Source: Apostichopus japonicus | Lineage: Eukaryota > Echinodermata > Holothuroidea > Aspidochirotida > Stichopodidae | Assembly (NCBI RefSeq): GCF_037975245.1 | Contig: NC_092571.1 | Location: 18,932,917 to 18,996,916 of the forward strand | DNA: 64,000 nt | Reading direction: 5' to 3' | Shown here: positions 50,386 to 59,553 of the stretch, piece by piece | Position numbering within the stretch: position 1 is the stretch's first letter | Layout of the letters: the number at the start of each line of letters is the position of its first letter | Translations under genes and position numbers: made by a program | The notes under the pieces: generated by a model | The model's input: the letters and a program-made list of their open reading frames with translations, nothing else | Databases searched by the model: none | What the model was told of the DNA's origin: nothing

Positions 50386-51335
50386 AAAACAATTACGAGA
50401 AGAAATAACAATAAGGTACATATTAAAATTGTGATAAGATTACGAGAAGAAAAATTACATGTTACATGTTAAATTACGAGAGTTTTTCTTCTGGTAGTCG
50501 GTTTTTCCTCCTTTGAGAAACAAGTTTCATATTGATGTTGAATGGCTATAAGTAAAATTGTCTGTAATATACTGAAGGGTTTCTCCATTTGAAGATTTAT
50601 GAGTCATGTTTAAGCTCTTTTCCTCCATTTTATTCTCAATAGTCCGCCTTCTTAAGAGCATAAAACTGTCTTTAGACTTCCCTCAAAAGTTGCATTTGGA
50701 ATTATTCTAGTTGCCGCCCCTTGTATAGTAACAGTAACGTTGGTTACATATGTAGATTATACAGAAGAATAATATTTATTAAAATAATTTGTTATGTATT
50801 CCAGACCAGTTCTTTCTTTGTCATTTACAACTAGTTGGTCTGTAGCACCGCTAATTATAATACCATTTTCATTTGATTGCACATTTCTTAAGATTTTTCA
50901 ATATGGCCTTTGTATTACCTTTACTTTTTACACCAAGGCATATTTGTAGTAGTTTAAATGGTAGTTGTAATCATGGAAATAACTTTGTTTTCGGTCATAC
51001 CGATAAGACCTCGATGATTTTTTTTTCTCAATATTGCACAGCTTTACCGAGATTTCCCATTTCCGTCAATGATATCTTTTGACATTAATATTTTCAACAG
51101 GTTTCTAGCCTATGCTATGATGACCGTTCTTTTTAACTGGCTTAGCACTTCGTTGCCATCTAACATATGTTGGGTTGGTGGTGATTGGATTGGATGGTGG
51201 TGGTGATTGGTGATGGTGGTGATAACATGATTCGATGGTGATCACTAAAGTTGAACTCAGGAACAACAATGTTCTGCAATCGAAGTTCATTTAATATATA
51301 CGTATGCTAAATCAATGTGGTAGTACTATCAGTGA
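50386..51335. other. Gap between retrotransposon fragments
   Basis: AT-rich sequence with a GGTGAT-type repeat (51165-51235). No RT core is recognisable. It may be diverged retrotransposon sequence or unrelated. Confidence 0.5.
51165..51235. repeat. GGTGAT/GGATTG degenerate short repeat
   Basis: Runs of GGTGGTGATTGG and GGATTGGATGG within the upstream intergenic region. Confidence 0.75.
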
Positions 51336-51920
51336 TTCTAGTTGACTTTAATCACCAACTGCTTCAAGCCCAATGTTTCTATTTCATTTTTCCATTTTCA
51401 GTCTTGTTATTGTCATGAATAAGACTGATATTGAAGTCACCAGTTATGAGAATATCTCTAAATGTACTAATAGGTGCATTAAACGTATTTAGAAAACTTA
51501 CCAATCCATTCAGCCTTTGAATTAGGAGGTATATAGAGCAAGCACATTAAAACAGTTTTCATGTAAGTTTAACTTCAAACCATTCTACCTCGATATCTTC
51601 CACTTCCTACTCACTATGACTTGTAAATGGGATACTAGATTTTATATACAACAATACCCCCTCATTTGACGGTCTTTCAGATCCTTAGACGTATAAGATA
51701 TTAATATATATGATTCTGGTCATGATTTAGGAAAAAATCATTAATGGCAAAAATATGAAATGATTTGTTCGAGTCATGCAGAACTTATCGTAGTCGGCAT
51801 ACTTTAGGATATAGATAGTGGATATTTAGTAAAGCTATATTAAGTTCGGTTACTTCATCAGTATTATAATAGGATCCCTCTCTGTTCTCGTCCAGTAGCT
51901 TTGCAGCTTTAAGATCTGGA
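51336..51920 (-). pseudogene. Non-LTR retrotransposon endonuclease fragment (decayed)
   Basis: Minus-strand frames read LNIALLNIHYLYPKV, then SNEGVLLYIKSSIPFTS, EVEDIEVEWFEVKL and RDILITGDFNISLIHDNN, ending GLKQLV. The order and the GDFN motif match the apurinic-like endonuclease at the N-terminus of L2/CR1/Jockey-type ORF2 proteins. Several stops and frame changes show it is inactive. Its orientation is the same as the RT fragment at 49640-50385, so both may be remnants of one internally deleted element. Confidence 0.8.
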
Positions 51921-52079
51921 GATATCGTCATTTTATAAATATATCTTAGCTAACTTCCGCTTTGAAGCATACGATAAAGCATTGCTATTTAATGTTGTAG
52001 TGTTAAAACTACTGCAATTTTTGCGTAAAGAAGAAAAGAACACACTGAACTATATGTACGATTAAAAAATTCAGCGTTA

Positions 52080-52319
52080 AATGAAAATGTTAAAAATGAG
52101 GTACGTTTTGCAGTGACGGGGAATCGATCCCCGGTATCCTGCAAAACAGTTCTTGCTCAATTGCAAAGAAATCGGCTTCCAATGGAAAATCAAATGTGTT
52201 ACAATGCAAAAAATAGGCTTCGAATGAACCTCATTTCTGGCTGTTTGTTTTGTACGGTATTCGAGATTTACAAAAAAAAAATTTAAACGTTACAAACGAG
52301 TAACATTTTGCATTGAAGG
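52080..52319 (-). pseudogene. Decayed tRNA-Gly array unit, left edge
   Basis: The T-arm half of a tRNA-Gly gene (TGCAGTGACGGGGAATCGAT on the plus strand from 52109) is followed by unrecognisable 5' half sequence. Then comes the array spacer GGCTGTTTGTTTTGTACGG with TATTCGAGATTTA, and finally the last 11 bases of the next tRNA gene (TGCATTGAAGG). Those 11 bases are where the hAT-like composite at 52320 broke in. Confidence 0.75.
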
Positions 52320-52442
52320 CAGGGACGTAGCCAGGGGGGAGCAGGGGGAGCGACCGCTCCCCCCTTTCAGTGTCTATTTTTTTTTTAAACTGTCATTTTT
52401 TGGTTTCGATGAAATCGTAACCTATGCATTCATGCAGGCGGA

Positions 52443-52497
52443 GAGTGTGTGTATGTGTGTATGTATGTATGTATGTATGTGTGTGTGTGTGTGTGTG
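52443..52497. repeat. GTGT/GTAT microsatellite
   Basis: Alternating (GT) and (GTAT) runs inside the hAT-like composite. Confidence 0.9.
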
Positions 52498-52599
52498 ACG
52501 CCTGGCTTGTAAACACGGTATCTCAAGTAGGGAAGCTTGGACCAATCTAATATTTGGTGTATATGAGTACCACATTGAGTAGATGTGCCCTATTTTTTG

Positions 52600-54660
52600 T
52601 GTTGCCTGTGAAGGTCACCAAAGGTCAGTTAGAGGCCAAAAACCAAAATATTAAAACAAGCAATAACTCCCATTGACAGGATCCGACATGGTTGATATTT
52701 TGGGACCAGTTGTGAATGGGGTAAGGGATCATTTCAAAACATAACGGTCATGTGATCCAAGGTCAACAAAGGTCAATTAGGGGTCAAAAACTAGTATTTT
52801 TGCAATAACTTGAGAACCAAATGTCCGTGAAGGTTGGGAGTTACGCTATTGTAATCAGGGAGTCGACCCGCATCTAGGTGACCTTTGACCTCAGGTTGAC
52901 CTCCGGTGACCTTTATCAATTTTTTGGGTTATTTGAATTTTCGTGGCCATAATCGGATCTCAAAGGTACCTTCCGATCAAAATGGTCCATAGTTGACCCC
53001 TGTGCGACCTTCGTGTGCGAAGTTATCAGAGGTCAATGTTTTTGTTTTTTAATAAGTACAGTTAGGATGGTCGCACAGACTTGTCATGTTGCTTTTTGGA
53101 ATCAGCGTGTCAAACTACATCTGACTGCGAGGTCAAAAGGTCAAAGGTCAAATCTTAAAAAATATGCTCATTTTAGGAGATACGGGGCAAAACAAAACAG
53201 AACAAAGATAAGTTTAAAAAATTGTTGACATATGATAGAGCTTATTGTGCTGAATATAGGAAACCAACTCCCGCTTCAATCGGACACCCAGTTCTCAAGT
53301 TATGAGGGGCCAAAGGTTGGTTTTGATACATTTCTAGCAATAACATTATGTGTGTACATTGTAGGCCAAACAAATTTTAGGACAGAGTGCACCTCATCAA
53401 GAGGAACATTTTTGATAAAAACCATCAGGTCATTCAAGGTCATTCAAGGTTGATTATGTGCCAAAAACTCCCAACTTATGCTAATTTTTGCAACAACTTC
53501 TAGTCACGAAGTCTGACATGGCTGGTATATTAGGACAAGTTGTGAATGGAGTAGGGACACATTTTCAAAAATAACCGTGATGTGATCCAAGGTCACCAAA
53601 GGTCATTTATGGATCAAAATGTGTTTTTTTTTTCTCAATAACTTTTGAAACTACCACTGACAGGGTCCGACATGGTTGATATTTTGGGACTAGCTGTGAA
53701 TGGGGTAAGGGATCATTTCAAAACATAACGTTAATATGATCCAAGGTCAACAAAGGTCAATTAGGGGTCAAAAACTAGTATTTTTGCAATAACGTGAGAA
53801 CCAAATGTCCCTCAAGGTTGGGATTTTAAGACAGAGTGCACATCATCAAGGGGAACATTTTTGATAAAAACCATTAGGTCATCCAAGGTCATTCAAGGTT
53901 GATTATGTGCCAAAAACTCCCAACTTATGCTAATTTTTGCAACAACTTCTAGTCACGTAGTCTGACATGGCTGGTATATTAGGACAAGTTGTGAATGGAG
54001 TAGGGACACATTTTCAAAGATAACCGTGATGTGATCCAAGGTCACCAAAGGTCATTTATGGGTCAAAATGTGTTTTTTTTTTCAATAACTTGTGAAACTA
54101 CCATTGACGGGTCCGACATGGTTGATATTTTGGGACTAGTTGTGAATGGTAAGGGATCATTTCAAAACATAACGGTAATATGGTCCAAGGTCAACAAAGG
54201 TCAATTAGGGGTCAAAAACTAGTATTTTTGCTATAACGTGAGAACCAAATGTCCATCAAGGTTGGGATTTTAGGACAGAGTGCACATCATCAAGAGGAAC
54301 ATTTTTGATAAAAACCATTAGGTCATCCAAGGTCATTCAAGGTTGATTATGTGCCAAAAACTCCCAACTTATGCTAATTTTTGCAACAACTTCTAGTCAC
54401 GAAGTCTGACATGGCTGGTATATTAGGACAAGTTGTGAATGAAGTAGGGACACATATTCAAAAATAACCGTGATGTGATCCAAGGTCACCAAAGGTCATT
54501 TATGGGTCAAAATGTGTGTTTTTCCCCGATAACTTGTGAAACTACCACAGACAGGGTTGAGAGTTACGCTATTGTAATACAATGGTCGAACTGCATTTGG
54601 GTAACCTTTGACCTCAGGTTGACCTCCAGTGACCTGTATTAGCTTCTTTCAAGTTGATTC
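52600..54660. repeat. About 445-bp tandem repeat rich in AGGTCA half-sites
   Basis: The landmark CAACAACTTCTAGTCACG recurs at 53491, 53940 and 54384 (spacing 449 and 444), with partial units on either side. Each unit carries several AAGGTCA/AGGTCAAC motifs, and blocks such as GACATGGTTGATATTTTGGG and GACATGGCTGGTATATTAGG alternate. The left edge contains GACCTTTGACCTCAGGTTGA. No coding frame is conserved between units. Confidence 0.85.
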
Positions 54661-55569
54661 TTTGAAGTTTCGTGGGCATATTCCAATCTAACTTGTCCAT
54701 AAGTGGACTCCTCTGCAACCCTAATGTGCGAAGTTATTAAGAGATTTGGTTTGGTTTTGTAATACTTGGTGTATGGATTCATAACATTGAGTACAAGAAC
54801 CCTATTGCTTTTGATGGAGGTGTGTATAACCACGTACAGTAGAATGACCTGTGTTAGCATGTCATAGTGTTATTGTAACAGCTAGTTCTGGTTATACTAA
54901 CAAGCAGAAGTCTAGTGCATTAAAGTCATCGAAACCTCAATGCATTTTGCATTCTGGTTTAGCATGGTATTTTGTCAGTGCTCTTTTGATCTTGAATACT
55001 CGTCAGCTCCGTTAACTCGATTGTAATCGTAGTAACATTCACGCCTACTGATTCAACTACTTACTTAGTTTGGCAGATGCAATTAGCTAAATTTAGCTTA
55101 TAGCCAATTACAAGCCTACAGTTGGCCACTGCGTAATAAAATACATATTGCCTACCTAACCGCACTCTATGGAATGTCACGAACTGTATGCACAACAACG
55201 TCGAAAACGTTCGTTCAATGAGTCGTCCTAAGTTGTTGCACGAACAGCATGTTATAAAGCTAAGCTAGCAATCGTACGTGATACGCACTTCCTATAAATA
55301 ATTATTACACTGCTAATACACTGCGATAACGATATTTGTTTTTAGGCCACTGCATTTCTGGCTGTATTACAAAATATGAAAGTTTATATTGTCCATCAGT
55401 TAAGTTCATCAAATGTATTAAAGTCCAGACATTGGACAATAAACAAGAATCATCCTACTGGAAAACTTGTAAAAGAGCACTATGTTTCTCTTTCTGATAT
55501 ATTATGTAAAAGAACATGTAAAAGAATTTAAACAGGAAACAAAATCTGCTGATAATGATATCATATGAT

Positions 55570-55870
55570 CAGGGCGTAGCCAGTATGTAGCACGATAGTG
55601 TCATTCAACACTCTACCCGCCGAAAAAGACTATAGGATCCGATCTTGTCAGTTTTTTAACATGTAGTTTAGAATCCGTTTACACAGATAATATTTCAGTT
55701 GAGAAAACACTTGAGAAATTTGCATCAGATGGCAATCGTCGGATAGCTCTCGCCTTCTCTTATGAGGCTAACTTAAACATTTACTAGCTACAGTTGTATC
55801 AAAGACATTTCTGGACTATCTTACTATCTTTGCATCTACAAGTATCAGAAGTTGAAAAGTAAGTAAGACT
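55570..55870. repeat. GCGTAGCCAG-headed repeat, first copy
   Basis: Begins CAGGGCGTAGCCAGTATG and runs through GAAAAAGACTA, GATCTTGTCAGTTTTTTAAC and CTACAAGTATCAGAAGTTGA. A second, diverged copy is at 56047-56600. The CAGGG head suggests a hAT-type end, but a right end with matching flanks was not found. Confidence 0.65.
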
Positions 55871-55888
55871 ACTCTGTACATGTACCTT

Positions 55889-56780
55889 CAAGGGCGGAGG
55901 AACCGGGGGGCACAGGGGGCAAGTGCCCCCCCCACTTTTCCTCAGGTTAAAAATGTGCCCTTTTTCTACATAAAACTTGTACTCTTGATCACCTTATTAG
56001 GTCAGCGATATTTCAATAAGAGATCTAATCCTAATTTAGAACTATCAGGGGCGTAGCCAGTATGTAGCACTGTAGGCCCGGGCCTACACTTTTTTTGGCC
56101 AAGTTATCTTTTTATTAAAACACCCATAATTCAAATCCATAAGCTTGCTGGACGAGTTTAAGAGTCTAGACAGGAAAAACTATTGAAATGAACGTAGCAA
56201 GATTATGGCTAAATTAGGTGACCTATTCTTCTGTCATCTAGGCTGTCATTCATATCGCGTGCCGTTTCATTCAATACTCTACCCGCGGAAAAAGACTAGG
56301 ATACGATCTTGTCAGTTTTTTAACATCTACTTAAGAACCCATTTACGCAGATAAAATTTCAGTTGAGATTCCACAGTCAAATAAGCCTATCGTTGATTAA
56401 CAGACTTTATATGTATAGAGCTGCAGCACTTTGTTGCCTGTTGTTGTCACGATCGGCGTTCCAAGTTTCAAAACAGCCTTTTCGATAAACATTTACTAGC
56501 TACAGTTTTATCAAAGACAATTACTGGCTATGGTTGTATCAAAGACATTTCTGGCCTATCTTTGTATCTACAAGTATCAGAAGTTGAAAAGTAAGACTAC
56601 TAAGACGGGGGGGGGGGGGGGGGCGTGGATGGAGTGATGTGTATACGCAAATAAGATAATACAATAAGATTTATAAAGGGTACTAAATATCAGGCTGCAT
56701 CAGTCCAATCGAATTTCTGCAAAGTGCCCTTTGACGTCGGTGCCCCCCCCCCCAGATTAAAAGTGCTTCCGCCGCCCTTG
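55889..56780. mobile_element. Nested hAT-like element, 892 bp
   Basis: The left end is CAAGGGCGGAGGAA. The reverse complement of the right end is CAAGGGCGGCGGAA, one mismatch in 14. An exact 8-base duplication TGTACCTT flanks it (55881-55888 and 56781-56788). It contains the second copy of the GCGTAGCCAG-headed repeat and an 18-base G run (56606-56623). Non-autonomous. It lies inside the larger composite at 52320-57089. Confidence 0.85.
56047..56600. repeat. GCGTAGCCAG-headed repeat, second copy
   Basis: Starts CAGGGGCGTAGCCAGTATGT and shares the internal blocks of the 55570 copy (ACTCTACCCGC, GATCTTGTCAGTTTTTTAAC, CTACAAGTATCAGAAGTTGA), with an extra segment after the head. It lies entirely within the nested hAT-like element. 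Confidence 0.65.
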
Positions 56781-57086
56781 TGTACCTTGCTAATTTTAAT
56801 ACATTATGTATTATTGAATTACGTACTATTTTAACTCGTTTTTTTGGGGGGTTTAAAAGTGATATTGAATGAGGTTTCTCAAGTTAGCAAGAGGCCAGGG
56901 AACCAGAATGAACATTCGGGAAGGGCTGTTTCCTGCCATCTGGGGGGTTTGTAAAACCAAAAATTTTCTTGTACGCTCCGCGCCAACCGATGGTGGCGCT
57001 CCGCTCAGATAGTCGTGCCTACAACTTTGAAAATCCATATCAATCGCAAAAAGTGCTCCCCCCCTTTCAAATTCCTGGCTACGTCG

Positions 57087-57157
57087 CTGATTGACGGGGA
57101 ATCGAACCCCGGTCTCCAGCGTGGCAGGCGCGAATTCTACCACTGAACCATCAATGC
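57087..57157 (-). pseudogene. tRNA-Gly copy 1, split by the hAT-like element
   Basis: The sequence continues the array, but its 3' end (CTGATTGAC on the plus strand in place of TGCATTGAC) is transposon sequence up to 57089. The first acceptor pairs are therefore lost. The anticodon stem also carries two changes that do not pair. The missing 3' end lies at 52309-52319. Not expected to be functional. Confidence 0.85.
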
Positions 57158-57263
57158 TATATATACCTCTACTCTCTTTAACATCATTTCAGGCTGTTTG
57201 TTTTGTACGGTATTCGAGATTTAAACAAAATAAATGTCAACTTTAAAGAGGAGGTATACATCT

Positions 57264-57334
57264 TGCATTGACGGGGAATCGAACCCCGGTCTCCCGCGTG
57301 GCAGGCGAGAATTCTAACACTGAACCATCAATGC
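57264..57334 (-). tRNA. trnG-GCC: tRNA-Gly(GCC) copy 2, D-loop G19 to T variant
   Basis: A 71-base cloverleaf with anticodon GCC in CTGCCAC. Acceptor GCATTGA pairs with TCAATGC. One D-loop change (GTGGTAG to GTGTTAG) replaces G19, the partner of C56 in the elbow, so folding may be weakened. The downstream T run is only TTT here (CTCTTTAAAG), unlike the T5 of most copies. Functional status doubtful. Confidence 0.75.
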
Positions 57335-57437
57335 AATATATAACTTTGCTCTCTTTTGCCTCATTTCAGACTGTTTTTGTCCGGTATTCGAGATTAAAAC
57401 AAAATAAATGTCAACTTTAAAAAGGAGGTATACATCT

Positions 57438-57508
57438 TGCATTGACGGGGAATCGAACCCCGGTCTCCCGCGTGGCAGGCGAGAATTCTACCACTGAACC
57501 ATCAATGC
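57438..57508 (-). tRNA. trnG-GCC: tRNA-Gly(GCC) copy 3, consensus
   Basis: Full 71-base consensus. Acceptor stem perfect, A box TGGTTCAGTGGTAG, anticodon loop CTGCCAC, B box GGTTCGATTCC. A T5 run downstream on the minus strand serves as terminator. It decodes GGC/GGU glycine codons. Confidence 0.95.
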
Positions 57509-57613
57509 AATATATAACTTTGCTCTCTTTTACCTCATTTCAGGCTGTTTATTTTTCCGGTATTCGAGATTAAAACAAAATAAATGTCAACTTTAAAGAG
57601 GAGGTATACATCT

Positions 57614-57684
57614 TGCATTGACGGGGAATCGAACCCCGGTCTCCCGCGTGGCAGGCGAGAATTCTAACACTGAACCATCAATGC
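57614..57684 (-). tRNA. trnG-GCC: tRNA-Gly(GCC) copy 4, D-loop G19 to T variant
   Basis: Same D-loop change and same weak TTT terminator as copy 2. Together with copy 5 it repeats the copy 2+3 dimer. Otherwise consensus. Confidence 0.75.
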
Positions 57685-57787
57685 AATATATAACTTTGCT
57701 CTCTTTTGCCTCATTTCAGACTGTTTTTGTCCGGTATTCGAGATTAAAACAAAATAAATGTCAACTTTAAAAAGGAGGTATACATCT

Positions 57788-57858
57788 TGCATTGACGGGG
57801 AATCTAACCCCGGTCTCCCGCGTGGCAGGCGAGAATTCTACCACTGAACCATCAATGC
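57788..57858 (-). pseudogene. tRNA-Gly(GCC) copy 5, C56 to A
   Basis: Identical to the consensus except that the T loop reads TTAGATT in place of TTCGATT. C56 is near-invariant in tRNA and part of the Pol III B box, so this copy is probably weakly or not expressed. Confidence 0.7.
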
Positions 57859-57963
57859 AATATATAACTTTGCTCTCTTTTACCTCATTTCAGGCTGTTT
57901 ATTTTTCCGGTATTCGAGATTAAAACAAAATAAATGTCAACTTTAAAAAGGAGGTATACATCT

Positions 57964-58034
57964 TGCATTGACGGGGAATCGAACCCCGGTCTCCCGCGTG
58001 GCAGGCGAGAATTCTACCACTGAACCATCAATGC
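57964..58034 (-). tRNA. trnG-GCC: tRNA-Gly(GCC) copy 6, consensus
   Basis: Full consensus gene with intact A and B boxes, GCC anticodon and T5 terminator. Confidence 0.95.
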
Positions 58035-58139
58035 TTTATATAACTTTGCTCTCTTTTACCTCATTTCAGGCTGTTTATTTTTCCGGTATTCGAGATTAAA
58101 ACAAAATAAATGTCAACTTTAAAAAGGAGGTATACATCT

Positions 58140-58210
58140 TGCATTGACGGGGAATCGAACCCCGGTCTCCCGCGTGGCAGGCGAGAATTCTACCACTGAA
58201 CCATCAATGC
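58140..58210 (-). tRNA. trnG-GCC: tRNA-Gly(GCC) copy 7, consensus
   Basis: Full consensus gene. Its flanking spacers are nearly identical to those of copy 6, with a spacing of 176 bases. Confidence 0.95.
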
Positions 58211-58315
58211 TTTATATAACTTTGCTCTCTTTTACCTCATTTCAGGCTGTTTATTTTTCCGGTATTCGAGATTAAAACAAAATAAATGTCAACTTTAAAA
58301 AGGAGGTATACATCT

Positions 58316-58386
58316 TGCATTGACAGGGAATCGAACCCCGGTCTCCCGCGTGGCAGGCGAGAATTCTACCACTGAAACATCAATGC
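58316..58386 (-). pseudogene. tRNA-Gly(GCC) copy 8, two changes
   Basis: G10 is T, which breaks the first D-stem pair and alters the A box. C64 is T, giving a G-U pair in the T stem. Anticodon intact. Probably a poorly transcribed or inactive copy. Confidence 0.6.
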
Positions 58387-58492
58387 TATATATACCTCTA
58401 CTCTCTTTTACATCATTTCAGACTGTTTGTTCCGTATGGTATTCGAGATTAAAACAAAATAAATGTCAACTTTAAAAAGGAGGTATACATCT

Positions 58493-58563
58493 TGCATTGA
58501 CGGGGAATCGAACCCCGGTCTCCCGCGTGGCAGGCGAGAATTCTAACACTGAACCATCAACGC
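58493..58563 (-). tRNA. trnG-GCC: tRNA-Gly(GCC) copy 9, G3-U70 and G19 to T
   Basis: The acceptor stem starts GCGTTGA, making a G3-U70 wobble against the unchanged 3' strand, and the D loop has G19 to T. G3-U70 is the alanine identity element in tRNA-Ala, so mischarging is a theoretical possibility if the gene is expressed. Possibly a decaying copy. Confidence 0.65.
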
Positions 58564-58669
58564 TATATATAACTTTTCTCTCTTTTACATCATTTCAGAC
58601 TGTTTGTTCTGTCCGGTATTCGAGATTAAAACAAAATAAATGTCAACTTTAAAAAGGAGGTCTACATCT

Positions 58670-58740
58670 TGCATTGACGGGGAATCGAACCCCGGTCTCC
58701 CGCGTGGCAGGCGAGAATTCTAACACTGAACCATCAATGC
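58670..58740 (-). tRNA. trnG-GCC: tRNA-Gly(GCC) copy 10, D-loop G19 to T variant
   Basis: As copies 2 and 4 for the D-loop change, but with a T5 terminator. Otherwise consensus. Confidence 0.75.
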
Positions 58741-58846
58741 TTTATATAACTTTGCTCTCTTTTACCTCATTTCAGACTGTTTGTTCTGTCCGGTATTCGA
58801 GATTAAAACAAAATAAATGTCAACTTTAAAAAGGAGGTATACATTT

Positions 58847-58917
58847 TGCATTGACGGGGAATCGAACCCCGGTCTCCCGCGTGGCAGGCGAGAATTCTAC
58901 CACTGAACCATCAATGC
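58847..58917 (-). tRNA. trnG-GCC: tRNA-Gly(GCC) copy 11, consensus
   Basis: Full consensus gene with T5 terminator. Confidence 0.95.
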
Positions 58918-59023
58918 TATATATAACTTTGCTCTCTTTTACCTCATTTCAGACTGTTTGTTTTGTCCGGTATTCGAGATTAAAACAAAATAAATGTCAA
59001 CTTTAAAAAGGAGGTATACATTT

Positions 59024-59093
59024 TGCATTGACGGGGAATCTAACCCCGGTCTCCCGCGTGGCAGGCGAGATTCTACCACTGAACCATCAATGC
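59024..59093 (-). pseudogene. tRNA-Gly(GCC) copy 12, C56 to A and one-base deletion
   Basis: A base is missing at the D-stem/anticodon-stem junction (GAATTCTCG becomes GAATCTCG), and the T loop carries C56 to A as in copy 5. Unlikely to fold properly. Confidence 0.8.
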
Positions 59094-59199
59094 TTTATAT
59101 AACTTTGCTCTCTTTTACCTCATTTCAGGCAATTTGTTTTGTCCGGTATTCGAGATTAAAACAAAATAAATGTCAACTTTAAAAAGGAGGTATACATCT

Positions 59200-59270
59200 T
59201 GCATTGACGGGGAATCGAACCCCGGTCTCCCGCGTGGCAGGCGAGAATTCTACCACTGAACCATCAATGC
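59200..59270 (-). tRNA. trnG-GCC: tRNA-Gly(GCC) copy 13, consensus
   Basis: Full consensus gene with T5 terminator. Confidence 0.95.
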
Positions 59271-59376
59271 TTTATATAACTTTGCTCTCTTTTACCTCAT
59301 TTCAGACTGTTTGTTTTGTACGGTATTCGAGATTAAAACAAAATAAATGTCAACTTTAAAAAGGAGGTATACATTT

Positions 59377-59447
59377 TGCATTGACGGGGAATCGAACCCC
59401 GGTCTCCCGCGTGGCAGGCGAGAATTCTACCACTGAACCATCAATGC
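59377..59447 (-). tRNA. trnG-GCC: tRNA-Gly(GCC) copy 14, consensus
   Basis: Full consensus gene with T5 terminator. Confidence 0.95.
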
Positions 59448-59553
59448 TATATATAACTTTGCTCTCTTTTACCTCATTTCAGACTGTTTGTTTTGTCCGG
59501 TATTCGAGATTAAAACAAAATAAATGTCAACTTTAAAAAGGAGGTATACATCT

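Larger units (their letters stand above)
52320..57089. mobile_element. hAT-like composite element, 4,770 bp, inserted in a tRNA-Gly gene
   Basis: The left end is CAGGGACGTAGCCAGG. The reverse complement of the right end is CAGCGACGTAGCCAGG, one mismatch in 16. The flanks are ATTGAAGG (52312-52319) and ATTGACGG (57090-57097), an 8-base target duplication with one change. The duplicated bases belong to the tRNA acceptor/T-arm sequence, so the insertion point lies inside an array gene. The interior holds a 445-bp tandem repeat, a duplicated GCGTAGCCAG-headed segment and a nested hAT-like element. No transposase frame is recognisable. An alternative is two separate related elements whose outer ends happen to match. 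Confidence 0.7.

Noticed and set aside
53013-53453. Short ORFs within the AGGTCA-rich region
   Set aside because: They cross repeat-unit boundaries and are not kept between units of the 445-bp repeat.
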